In this document: positions 26,917-35,400 of the stretch, piece after piece
Layout of the letters: each line of letters begins with the position of its first letter
Position numbering within the stretch: the stretch's first letter is position 1
NCBI RefSeq assembly: GCF_000282215.1
Contig: NZ_AKJS01000187.1
Coordinates: 1-64,000, forward strand
Length of the DNA: 64,000 nucleotides
DNA from: Pseudomonas sp. GM21
Lineage (GTDB): Bacteria; Pseudomonadota; Gammaproteobacteria; Pseudomonadales; Pseudomonadaceae
Direction: 5' to 3'
The notes under the pieces: model-generated
Told to the model about the DNA's origin: nothing
What the model saw: the letters and a program-made list of their open reading frames with translations, nothing else
Database searches by the model: none
Made by a program: the position numbers and the translations under genes

Positions 26917-28563
26917 ATGTTTAAAAAAATGAATACGGCCCTGCTGGGGCTGGCTTTGTCGATGGGGATCACGTCTGTACAGGCGGATGAGGCAAAGAAA
27001 GTCGATGTGCTGCTGATTGGCGGCGGCATCATGAGCGCAACCCTGGGTGTGTGGCTCAATGAGCTGGAACCTGGTACGTCGATGGAAATGATCGAACGCC
27101 TCGACGGCGTCGCTCAGGAAAGCTCCAACGGCTGGAACAATGCTGGTACCGGTCACTCCGCCCTGGCCGAATTGAACTACACCCCGGAAGACGACAAGGG
27201 CAACGTTCAGATCCCCAAAGCCGTTGAAATCAACGAAGCGTTCCAGATCTCCCGTCAGTTCTGGGCCTGGCAAGTTCAGCAAGGCGTGCTGAAGAACCCG
27301 CGTTCGTTCATCAACTCCACACCGCACATGAGCTTTGTGTGGGGCGATGACAACATCAAGTTCCTGAAGAAGCGTTACGATGCCCTGCAAGCGAGCCCGC
27401 TGTTCGCCGGCATGCAGTACTCCGAAGACCCGGAGGTGATCAAGAAGTGGGTTCCGCTGATGATGGAAGGGCGCGACCCGAACCAGAAAGTCGCGGCCAC
27501 CTGGTCGCCGATCGGCACCGACGTTAACTTCGGCGAGATCACCCGCCAGTTCGTGGCGCACCTGCAAACCACGCCCAAGTTCGACTTGAAGCTGTCCAGC
27601 GAAGTGCAGGACATCACCAAGAACGAAGACGGCACCTGGCGCGTCAGCTACAAAAACCTGAAAGACGGCAGCAAAGCCGAAACCGACGCCAAGTTCGTAT
27701 TCATCGGCGCGGGCGGCGGTGCCCTGCACCTGCTGCAAAAGTCCGGCATTCCTGAAGCCCGGGAATACGCAGGCTTCCCGGTAGGCGGCTCGTTCCTCGT
27801 GACCGAAAACCCGACCATCGCCGAACAACACCTGGCCAAGGCCTACGGCAAAGCTTCCGTCGGCGCACCGCCGATGTCGGTTCCGCACCTGGACACCCGT
27901 GTTCTGGACGGCAAGCGCGTCATCCTGTTTGGCCCATTCGCGACCTTCAGCACCAAGTTCCTCAAAGAAGGCTCGTACCTGGATCTGCTGACCACCACTA
28001 CCACGCACAACGTGTGGCCAATGACCAAGGTCGGCATCAAGGAATACCCGTTGGTCGAGTACCTTGCCGGCCAGCTGATGCTGTCTGACGAAGACCGCAT
28101 GGACGCCCTGAAAGAATACTTCCCGAACGCCAAAGCCGAAGACTGGCGCCTATGGCAAGCCGGCCAGCGCGTGCAGATCATCAAGCGCGATGAAGCCGCC
28201 GGTGGCGTGCTGAAGCTGGGTACCGAGATTGTTGCTTCGCAAGACGGCACCATTGCTGGCCTGCTGGGTGCTTCTCCGGGCGCATCGACCGCTGCACCGA
28301 TCATGCTGACCGTGCTGCAGAAAGTGTTCAAAGACAAGGTTGCAACGCCTGCCTGGCAGGAAAAACTGCACCAGATCGTGCCGAGCTATGGCACTCAGCT
28401 CAATGTCAGCCCTGAAAAAGTGGCCGAAGAGTGGGCCTACACCGCCAAGGTGCTGGAACTGACTCCGCCGCCAGCGATTGGGCAAGTGGTCGCTCCGGCT
28501 GCAGCTCCGGCTGATGCCGGGAAAGCGCCAAAGGCTAATGCTGCGACTGATATGGCTCTGTAA
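26917..28563 (+). CDS. mqo: Malate:quinone oxidoreductase
   Basis: This 548-residue FAD enzyme oxidises malate to oxaloacetate and passes electrons to ubiquinone at the membrane. ATG 26917 is chosen (AGGTG upstream); a GTG three codons earlier is possible. The FAD loop is VLLIGGGIMSATLG, followed by ESSNGWNNAGTGHSALAELNYTP, diagnostic of Mqo. The N-terminus (NTALLGLALSMGITSVQA) looks like a signal peptide, and the C-terminus is an Ala/Pro-rich tail of about 30 residues. Both are known in Pseudomonas Mqo proteins and absent from the E. coli type. A strong terminator follows. Confidence 0.95.
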   Translation: MFKKMNTALLGLALSMGITSVQADEAKKVDVLLIGGGIMSATLGVWLNELEPGTSMEMIERLDGVAQESSNGWNNAGTGHSALAELNYTPEDDKGNVQIPKAVEINEAFQISRQFWAWQVQQGVLKNPRSFINSTPHMSFVWGDDNIKFLKKRYDALQASPLFAGMQYSEDPEVIKKWVPLMMEGRDPNQKVAATWSPIGTDVNFGEITRQFVAHLQTTPKFDLKLSSEVQDITKNEDGTWRVSYKNLKDGSKAETDAKFVFIGAGGGALHLLQKSGIPEAREYAGFPVGGSFLVTENPTIAEQHLAKAYGKASVGAPPMSVPHLDTRVLDGKRVILFGPFATFSTKFLKEGSYLDLLTTTTTHNVWPMTKVGIKEYPLVEYLAGQLMLSDEDRMDALKEYFPNAKAEDWRLWQAGQRVQIIKRDEAAGGVLKLGTEIVASQDGTIAGLLGASPGASTAAPIMLTVLQKVFKDKVATPAWQEKLHQIVPSYGTQLNVSPEKVAEEWAYTAKVLELTPPPAIGQVVAPAAAPADAGKAPKANAATDMAL

Positions 28564-28578
28564 CCAGAGAGCTGATCA

Positions 28579-28617
28579 AAAGCCCACTGAACCGGTGACG
28601 GTCAGTGGGCTTTTTTG
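28579..28617 (+). terminator. Rho-independent terminator of mqo
   Basis: AAGCCCACTGA pairs with TCAGTGGGCTT and is followed by T6. It lies 16 bp after the mqo stop. Confidence 0.9.
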
Positions 28618-28659
28618 TGGGCCGTGGTTTTTAAAGGGAAGCTGCCGGGCCGTTCACGC

Positions 28660-30519
28660 TCATACCTGGTCCATAGCCTCGGTTACCGACTGATCCTCAC
28701 CCAGGAACCCGCCACTCTGATGGTGCCACAGCCGCGCATAGATGCCGTTCCTGGCGAGCAATTCGGTGTGGGTGCCTTGTTCGATGATGCGTCCATCGTC
28801 TATGACAATCAGTCGATCCATCGCCGCAATCGTGGACAGCCGATGGGCGATGGCGATGACGGTTTTTCCCTCCATCATTTCATCGAGGCTTTCCTGAATG
28901 GCCACTTCGACTTCCGAATCCAGCGCGCTGGTAGCCTCGTCAAGTAGCAGGATCGGGGCGTTCTTGAGCATCACTCGGGCAATCGCGACGCGCTGGCGCT
29001 GGCCGCCCGAAAGTTTGATGCCGCGCTCGCCCACCAAGGTGTCGTAGCCGGTGTGCCCTTGCCGGTCGCTCAGTTGGCTGATGAACTCATCGGCCTGGGC
29101 ATTGGCCGCGGCACTGCGGATTTGTGCGTCGCTTGCATCGGGTCGGCCGTAGGCGATGTTGTCGCGAATGGAACGGTGCAGCAGGGACGTGTCTTGGGTG
29201 ACCATGCCAATGGCGCTGCGCAGGCTGTCTTGCGTCACGTGCGCAATGTCTTGCCCGTCAATACGAATCTGCCCGCTGTCGACGTCATAGAAGCGCAGCA
29301 GCAAGTTGATGAGCGTGGACTTGCCGGCGCCGGAGCGGCCCACCAGGCCGATTTTTTCGCCCGGATGAATGTTCAGGCTCAGGCCATCGAGTACCTGGCG
29401 TTCGCCGTTGTAGTTGAAGCTCACGTTGTCGAAGGTGACCGCCCCGCCGGAGGTCACCAGGACGCCCGCGTCCGGCGCATCCTGCACCTTTGGGCCGCGG
29501 GTAAGGGTTGCCATGCCATCCTGCAGGGTGCCGATGCCCTCGAACAGCGAAGTCATTTGCCACATGATCCAGTGCGACATGCCGTTGATACGCAACGCCA
29601 TGGCGGTAATCGCCGCCACGGCACCTGCGCCGACTTCGCCCTGGTGCCACAGCCAAAGCGCATAACCCCCCGCAGCCATGATCAACGCCACCACTAACGC
29701 CTGGTTGACGATCTCGAATTGGCTGACCAGGCGCATCTGGCGAAAGCCGGTGTGCTTGAAATCCTCCATGGCCGCGCGCGCGAAGTGCGCTTCACGATTG
29801 GAATGGGAGAACAGTTTCACTGTCGTGATATTGGTGTAGGCGTCTGAGATACGTCCGGTCATCGAGGAACGCGCATGGGCCTGTTCCTGCCCGACTTTCC
29901 CCAGACGAGGGACGAAGTACAGCATGGCCAGCCCGAACAACACGATCCAGGCAACGAAGGGCAGCATCAGTTTCAGTGCGAAGCCGCCGGCCAGTGCGAT
30001 GATTGCAATGAAATACACCCCGATTCCAGGTGCGATCTCGATAAGGGTGAACAGCACGTCGCGCACGGCCAGCGCAGTCTGCATCACCTTCGTGGTGACC
30101 CGGCCGGAGAACTCATCGGAAAAGAACGAAAGGCTTTGCCGGAGCATCAGGCGGTGGAAGTCCCAGCGCAGCCGCAATGGCAGATTGATCGCCAATATCT
30201 GGTGCTGCACCATGGTTCGCAACGCCACCAGCCCGATGCTGGCAACCATAACGATGCCCATGCCCCACAACACGCGACTTTCCTGCGCAGCCGCATCACC
30301 ACCGGCCTGCCAGGTCGAGAGCAGATCCACGACCTGACCGAGGAAAGAAAACAGCCAGGCTTCGTAGATCGACACTGCGGCACTGAGCAGCGCAAACGCA
30401 AGAATATAGCCGCGGGCGCCCCGTGTGCATGCCCAAAGGAACCGAGCCAGGCCTTCGGGTGGCGGTGGCACCTCGTCGGGCGGGAAGGGGTCGAGTCTTT
30501 GTTCAAATACGCGAAGCAT
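28660..30519 (-). CDS. ABC exporter, fused membrane and ATPase domains
   Basis: This 619-residue half-transporter has six membrane helices in residues 40-320, then an ATPase domain with Walker A GLVGRSGAGKST, signature LSGGQRQRVAIARVM and Walker B ILLLDEATSALDSE. ATG 30519 follows GGAGACC; a start seven codons earlier is possible. It belongs to the MsbA/lipid and drug exporter class and works as a dimer. It converges with mqo and has no accessory gene, so the substrate cannot be named. Confidence 0.92.
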   Translation of the reverse strand: MLRVFEQRLDPFPPDEVPPPPEGLARFLWACTRGARGYILAFALLSAAVSIYEAWLFSFLGQVVDLLSTWQAGGDAAAQESRVLWGMGIVMVASIGLVALRTMVQHQILAINLPLRLRWDFHRLMLRQSLSFFSDEFSGRVTTKVMQTALAVRDVLFTLIEIAPGIGVYFIAIIALAGGFALKLMLPFVAWIVLFGLAMLYFVPRLGKVGQEQAHARSSMTGRISDAYTNITTVKLFSHSNREAHFARAAMEDFKHTGFRQMRLVSQFEIVNQALVVALIMAAGGYALWLWHQGEVGAGAVAAITAMALRINGMSHWIMWQMTSLFEGIGTLQDGMATLTRGPKVQDAPDAGVLVTSGGAVTFDNVSFNYNGERQVLDGLSLNIHPGEKIGLVGRSGAGKSTLINLLLRFYDVDSGQIRIDGQDIAHVTQDSLRSAIGMVTQDTSLLHRSIRDNIAYGRPDASDAQIRSAAANAQADEFISQLSDRQGHTGYDTLVGERGIKLSGGQRQRVAIARVMLKNAPILLLDEATSALDSEVEVAIQESLDEMMEGKTVIAIAHRLSTIAAMDRLIVIDDGRIIEQGTHTELLARNGIYARLWHHQSGGFLGEDQSVTEAMDQV

Positions 30520-30702
30520 GGTGGTCTCCGAAACGATCAAGTGAAGGAGATTCTGCCATTTAAAGGTTACGTTGAGGGTTATGTGTAGTGGCGGGGGGGC
30601 TCTATTGGCATGTTGCCCCCCTCGTATTCCTTCCAGAACATTCTTCGACCCACTGATACACAGGGATGAAATGGAAATGAATGGAGGAGGGGCTGAGCCG
30701 GT

Positions 30703-31098
30703 CTATTGCGGTAGTTTGGCGATCACCTTGATCTCGAAGTCGAAGCCGGCCAGCCAGGTCACGCCGATAGCAGTCGCCGTCGGGTAGGGCGCTTCGCCCC
30801 AGTACTCGGCCGCGACTTCCCAGATGGTTTCGAATGTCGACTCGGGGTCGACCATGAAGATGGTCGTGTCGACCACATCTTCGAAACTACTGCCGGCCTC
30901 GGCGAGGATCGCGTTGAGGTTGGCGAAGGCCAGGCGAACCTGTGCCGCGAGGTCCGGCTCGGCCGATCCATCCTTGCGGCTGCCGACCTGACCGGATACG
31001 AACAGAAACCCGTTGGAGCGAATCGCCGGCGAGTAGCGGTGCAGCTCGTACAGTGCATGGCGGTCAGGCGGGAAAACGACATCACGTTTGCTGGTCAT
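30703..31098 (-). CDS. Rid family protein (YjgF/YER057c/UK114), non-RidA subfamily
   Basis: This 131-residue protein has the Rid fold: SNGFLFVSGQVGSRKDG, QVRLAFANLNAILAEAGSSFEDVVDTTIFMVD and a C-terminal FEIKVIAKLP. The Arg that binds the carboxylate of imines in true RidA is absent; the loop reads YPTATAIGVTWLAG. This points to one of the Rid4-7 groups, which lack 2-aminoacrylate deaminase activity. It is divergent from a LysR gene, which probably controls it. Confidence 0.85.
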   Translation of the reverse strand: MTSKRDVVFPPDRHALYELHRYSPAIRSNGFLFVSGQVGSRKDGSAEPDLAAQVRLAFANLNAILAEAGSSFEDVVDTTIFMVDPESTFETIWEVAAEYWGEAPYPTATAIGVTWLAGFDFEIKVIAKLPQ

Positions 31099-31166
31099 TG
31101 CCTACTTCCTTCGGGGCCATCGCGGCCCGCTGTTTACGGTAAAGCCACTGTAGAAAGACGGCCGAC

Positions 31167-31211
31167 TTGGATAAACAGGCAACTCTGGTCATGACTGTTT
31201 GTAGAATCCAA
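31167..31211. promoter_or_regulatory. Nested dyad between the Rid and LysR genes
   Basis: TTGGATAAACAG (31167-31178) and CTGTTT plus ATCCAA (31195-31200, 31206-31211) form a two-part inverted repeat in the 140-bp divergent region. The position fits a LysR binding site controlling both genes. Confidence 0.45.
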
Positions 31212-31238
31212 ACTATCCAGACCCGAGTGAGGCGTGAA

Positions 31239-32159
31239 ATGGACCGTTTCGATGCGATGCAGGCCTTTGCCCGAGTGGTGGAAACCGGCAGTTTCACCAA
31301 GGCGGCAGCCACCTTGCACATGAGCAAGACCAGCGTGACGCAACTCGTCCAGCAACTGGAAGCGAGGTTGCGCGTGCGTTTGCTCAACCGCACCACACGC
31401 AAGGTCAATGTCACCGCCGATGGCGCGGCCTACTACGAGCGCGTCATCCGGCTGCTGGCCGATATGGACGACGCTGAGACCAGCCTGTCCAGCGCGTCGA
31501 TGACACCGCGTGGACGACTGCGGGTGGATGTGCCCAGCCCGCTGGCGCGAATGCTGCTGATACCCGCCTTGCCGGGGTTCTTTGCACGCTACCCGGAAAT
31601 CCAGCTGACCATGGGCGTGAGCGATCGCATCGTCGACATCATTGGCGAAAACGTCGACTGCGTGGTGCGTGGCGGCGAGATCACCGATCAGTCCCTGGTG
31701 GCAAGGCATGTGGGCGATCTGAAACTCGGCATCTATGCGGCGCCGGGCTACCTGCAGCGCTTCGGTACGCCGGCGCAGCCCCGTGAGCTGGAGGAGGGCA
31801 GGCACAGTACCGTCGGCTTTCTCTGGTTTCGTACTGGCAAAACCTTGCCCTACGCGATGCAGCGGGGCGAGGAACGCATCGAGGCCCAGGGCCGCCCACA
31901 GCTGACGGTCGACGACGGCAATGCGTACCTCGCCGCAGGTCTGGCGGGACTAGGCATACTCTGGCTACCGCAGTACATGGCCAAACCGCACCTGGTCAGC
32001 GGCGAGCTGCTGCCGCTGTTCGAGGACTGGCACATGGTGCCGATGCCGATGTATCTGGCATTCCCGCCGAATCGCCATGTCAGCGCCAAGGTGCGGGTCT
32101 TTATCGACTGGGTAATGGAATTGATGGCCGAGCATGCGCCAGTGATTGGGCGGGGTTGA
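31239..32159 (+). CDS. LysR family transcriptional regulator
   Basis: This 306-residue protein starts at ATG 31239 (MDRFDAMQAFARVVETGSFTKAAATLHMSKTSVTQ), where the helix-turn-helix begins at its normal position. A longer frame upstream adds an unrelated lead. The C-terminal effector domain (about 90-300) is of the substrate-binding type, with RGRLRVDVPSPLARMLLIPALPGFFARYPEIQL. It most likely regulates the divergent Rid gene through the 31167-31211 dyad. Confidence 0.9.
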   Translation: MDRFDAMQAFARVVETGSFTKAAATLHMSKTSVTQLVQQLEARLRVRLLNRTTRKVNVTADGAAYYERVIRLLADMDDAETSLSSASMTPRGRLRVDVPSPLARMLLIPALPGFFARYPEIQLTMGVSDRIVDIIGENVDCVVRGGEITDQSLVARHVGDLKLGIYAAPGYLQRFGTPAQPRELEEGRHSTVGFLWFRTGKTLPYAMQRGEERIEAQGRPQLTVDDGNAYLAAGLAGLGILWLPQYMAKPHLVSGELLPLFEDWHMVPMPMYLAFPPNRHVSAKVRVFIDWVMELMAEHAPVIGRG

Positions 32160-32245
32160 TGGTGGAGGGGGCTTTCGGGCCAGAATTGGTCCAACGTGTC
32201 TTGTTCTTTCCAGGACTTTATGTCGCCCGGTTTTCTGTTGGATAG

Positions 32246-32479
32246 AAAACGCCCGGTTCAATCGTAATGCTGTTCATTTAAGGAACGACACAACTTTGTA
32301 GCAGCTGGCGAAGCCTGCGTCCGGCTGCGTAGCAGTCGTAAATCCTCAACGCGCTGATTTGCTGAAACACCGCATCGTTTGATTTCACGACTGCTACGCA
32401 GCCGGACGCAGGCTTCGCCAGCTGCTACAAGGTTCGCGTTGGCTTAAGTGAACAGCATTACGATTGAACCGGGCGTTTT
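32246..32479. repeat. 234-bp near-palindrome between convergent LysR and autotransporter genes
   Basis: The outer arms (32246-32282 and 32443-32479) match at 36 of 37 bases. The inner arms (32296-32339 and 32387-32430) are perfect over 44 bases (TTGTAGCAGCTGGCGAAG...). A 47-base centre separates them. The inner arms resemble Pseudomonas intergenic repeat sequence (GTAGCAGCTGGCGAAGCCTGCG). The outer arm ends in GGGCGTTTTT and AAAACGCCC, so the whole could fold as a cruciform or act as a two-way terminator. Apart from this element the 323-bp gap holds nothing. Confidence 0.85.
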
Positions 32480-32482
32480 TGC

Positions 32483-35400
32483 TCAGAACTTCACCTTGAT
32501 CCCGAGTATGCCTTCATAGCTTCGGCTGTCTTCGCCAAAGGCTTTCTGATAGCCAAGCGAACCCGTGACGGTGGTACGTTCATCAACCTGATAGTCGACG
32601 CCCAGATTAAGTTCGCCCCATGTGCCGCTCATGTCGGTGCCAAAGGGAACATAGCCGTCGGCGGAAGAGAATTCGGTCTTGGTGCTGCCTTTGAACTCGT
32701 GCCAGACGCTCGGGCGAATCCATCCGTTGGTGCGATGTACCTTGCCTTTATCGTCCTCGCGGAACCAGTCCTTGTCGATGCGCACACCAAGGCGGCCGGT
32801 CAGGGAGTCCATATCCTCGAAGCGCACCTGGGCGAAGTCGTCATGGCTGTCATCGATCCGGACTTTGCTGACGATCACCTGGGCCTGTGGCTCGACGTGC
32901 AGGTTCTTGTCATTTTCGGCATGGAACGGGTAGCCACCTTCCAGGGAGGCGGTGACCCCGTGGGCGCGGGTCTTGAGTGCGTCCATGTCGTTGGGGGTTG
33001 CCTTGATGTCGAAGCGATTGAACTGAAGCACGCCGTCCAGGTACCAGCCTTCAGGGCCGAAGTGCGTCCAATAGCCACCGACACCATAGGCGTGCAGCAG
33101 GTCGTCACCCGAGTTGGCGCCATCGCTGTGCTCAATGCTGCCGGCGATGCGGCCGATGTTCAGCGACAGGCCAGCCTGGTCAGTGCTGCCATCAATGTCT
33201 TCGTTACGGTACAGATCGGCACCGACCTGGAAAGCCTGAATCCGGTAGTCGGAGCGGACGTTGTCGCCCAGTTCGTCATTGCCCTGGCGGTGAATCAACC
33301 GGCCCCAGCCCAGGCTTGGGCCGTAGCTGTCGACTTCTTCGGCGGGCAGCGGATCGGTGGTCATCCGACGTTCTTCACCGACGCGTTCATGCAGGGTATC
33401 GACGATGGCATGGCTGTAATGCAGGAGCATCGCAGGCAGCGCGCGGTACAGCGAAGTTTCCGCGCGGTAGTTGGGCACTTGCGGGCGCACTGGTGCGAGC
33501 GGTTGCTGCGGTTGCACCACTGGCACCAACGAATTGGACGGAGTAATCGGGGTTACTGGAACCTGCGGGCCAGCCGGCACCACCGGTTCAACCGGCACTA
33601 CCGGCACTACCGGTTCAACAGGATTAACCGGCACTACAGGAACTACCGGCTCAACCGGCTCAACCGGCACTACCGGTTCAACAGGCTCGGCGTCCCGGGT
33701 CGAACGCAAGTACCAGGCTTGGGCGTTGCTGCCATCCTGGCTGGCACGGTGCAGGCTGTACTCGTAAGGGCCGGCCTTGACCCTGCTGAGCAGGCGGAAC
33801 GCATCGGGCGTGGTGGTCGCACCGTTGACTGCATCGACCACCAGGATGCCATTACCTTGGGTCACGGCCCCGGGGCCCCCCGCATTCTTGATCAGCAAAT
33901 TGCTGTTGCCGTCGGCCTTGCCGCCGTCCACTACCAGTTTGTCGGAGGGTGAGCCATCGGTGTAAAGGTAGGTGTTCAGCGCAAAGGTGCCGTTGGCGCC
34001 ATGATAGTCGTTGACCGTCAGGTTCTTGAATTGCCCGCCCAGCGGCGCGCTGAAGTCGATCAGGCTGGATTCATTGCGCAGGGTGCCGAGATTCGATTCT
34101 CCCGTCAGGTTCCACAGGCTGGTATCGCGCAAATTGACGGTGGAGTGGCTATCGCCAGCAGTACGGGCCGAGCCGTTGAGTACCGAGCCAGCCACATCGA
34201 TATTGGCGTTGCCGGCGCTGGCCAGCGAGCGGCCGACGCCTTGCCACAGGCCTGTGCCCATGTCAGGCACCTGGCTGCCATCGCTGGCCAGTGCGCGGTC
34301 GACATTCAACCACCGACCGCTGCCACCCACGATACTGTCGCTCAGCTTGATATCGGCCACGCCGGCGACGGCAACGGTTGCGCCCTCCCGGTTGTGCAGC
34401 ACGCTGTTGTCCACGTTCGCCTGACCTTTGAGGGCGTCGGTGCCTTGGCTGTACAGCGCCGCAGCCTGGCCGCCATCGGCATTGATGGTGTTGTGGGTGA
34501 CGTCCAGCACGCCGCCGTTTTTGGCCACCAGAGCATGGGCCAGGTCACCGTGGGTGTTAACCCCGACCTGGTCGAGTTGCACGCTGGCCTGGTTGTTGGC
34601 CAGGACGCCGAGAGCGCTGTCGCCGTGGGTGCTGACGGCACTGTTGCTGGCGCTAAGCTGTGCCCCGGATTCGGCTTGCAGGCCATGGGACAACTGGCCT
34701 CGGGTGGTGAGTGTGGAGTCGATCAAGTCGAGGGTGGCGGTAGGGGTTTGGTACTGACGGCTGACCAGTGCGCCGGCGGCCTGTTGACCCAGGGTTTCGA
34801 CACTCAGGTTACGGGCGGTCAGACTCACCTGGCCAGGTTTGAGTGTACCGATGCCGGCGTACAGGCCCGTGGAGTATTGTCCCGCGGTTTTCACCGTCAG
34901 CCCCTCCAGCAGCATGCTGCCGCCATCATCCACTGCAGCGCCATAGGCTTGGCTGCCGAGGGTCTGCACGCTGGTGCCATAGGCGTTGAGTTGGGCACCT
35001 TGGTTACGCGAGGCCAGGGCATGGGGGAAGGTCAGGTTTGATTGCACCGGCGAACCGTTGCCACTGGTGGTCACCGATCCACCGTACAAGGTAATGGTCG
35101 AACCGGTATCCGCCACGACACCGATGGCATTGTCATCACCCGAGGTACGGACGCTCAGGTTGCGGGCGATCACCGTTGCACTGCCGGCACTGAGCCCGGC
35201 CGAGTAATTGCCTTGTGTGTCGATCAGACCGTTGTTGAGCTCCAGCTCGGCACCGGCGAGGGCACGTACGCCATAGCTGGTTTTTTGTGAGGTACGCACT
35301 TCGCTTTCGTTCAGGCGCAGACGCGAGCCTTGGCCTTCAACCAGTGCACCGAGACCCCAGGGGCCGACTGCACTGGCTGCAGGATCGAGTCGGATGTCGC

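Noticed and set aside
30592..30622. GGGGGG/CCCCCC hairpin between the Rid and ABC exporter genes as a terminator
   Set aside because: The stem is only a G/C run and no T run follows on either strand, so termination is not supported.
32246..32479. CRISPR array or insertion sequence
   Set aside because: There is one inverted pair, no direct repeats with spacers, and no transposase frame inside 234 bp.
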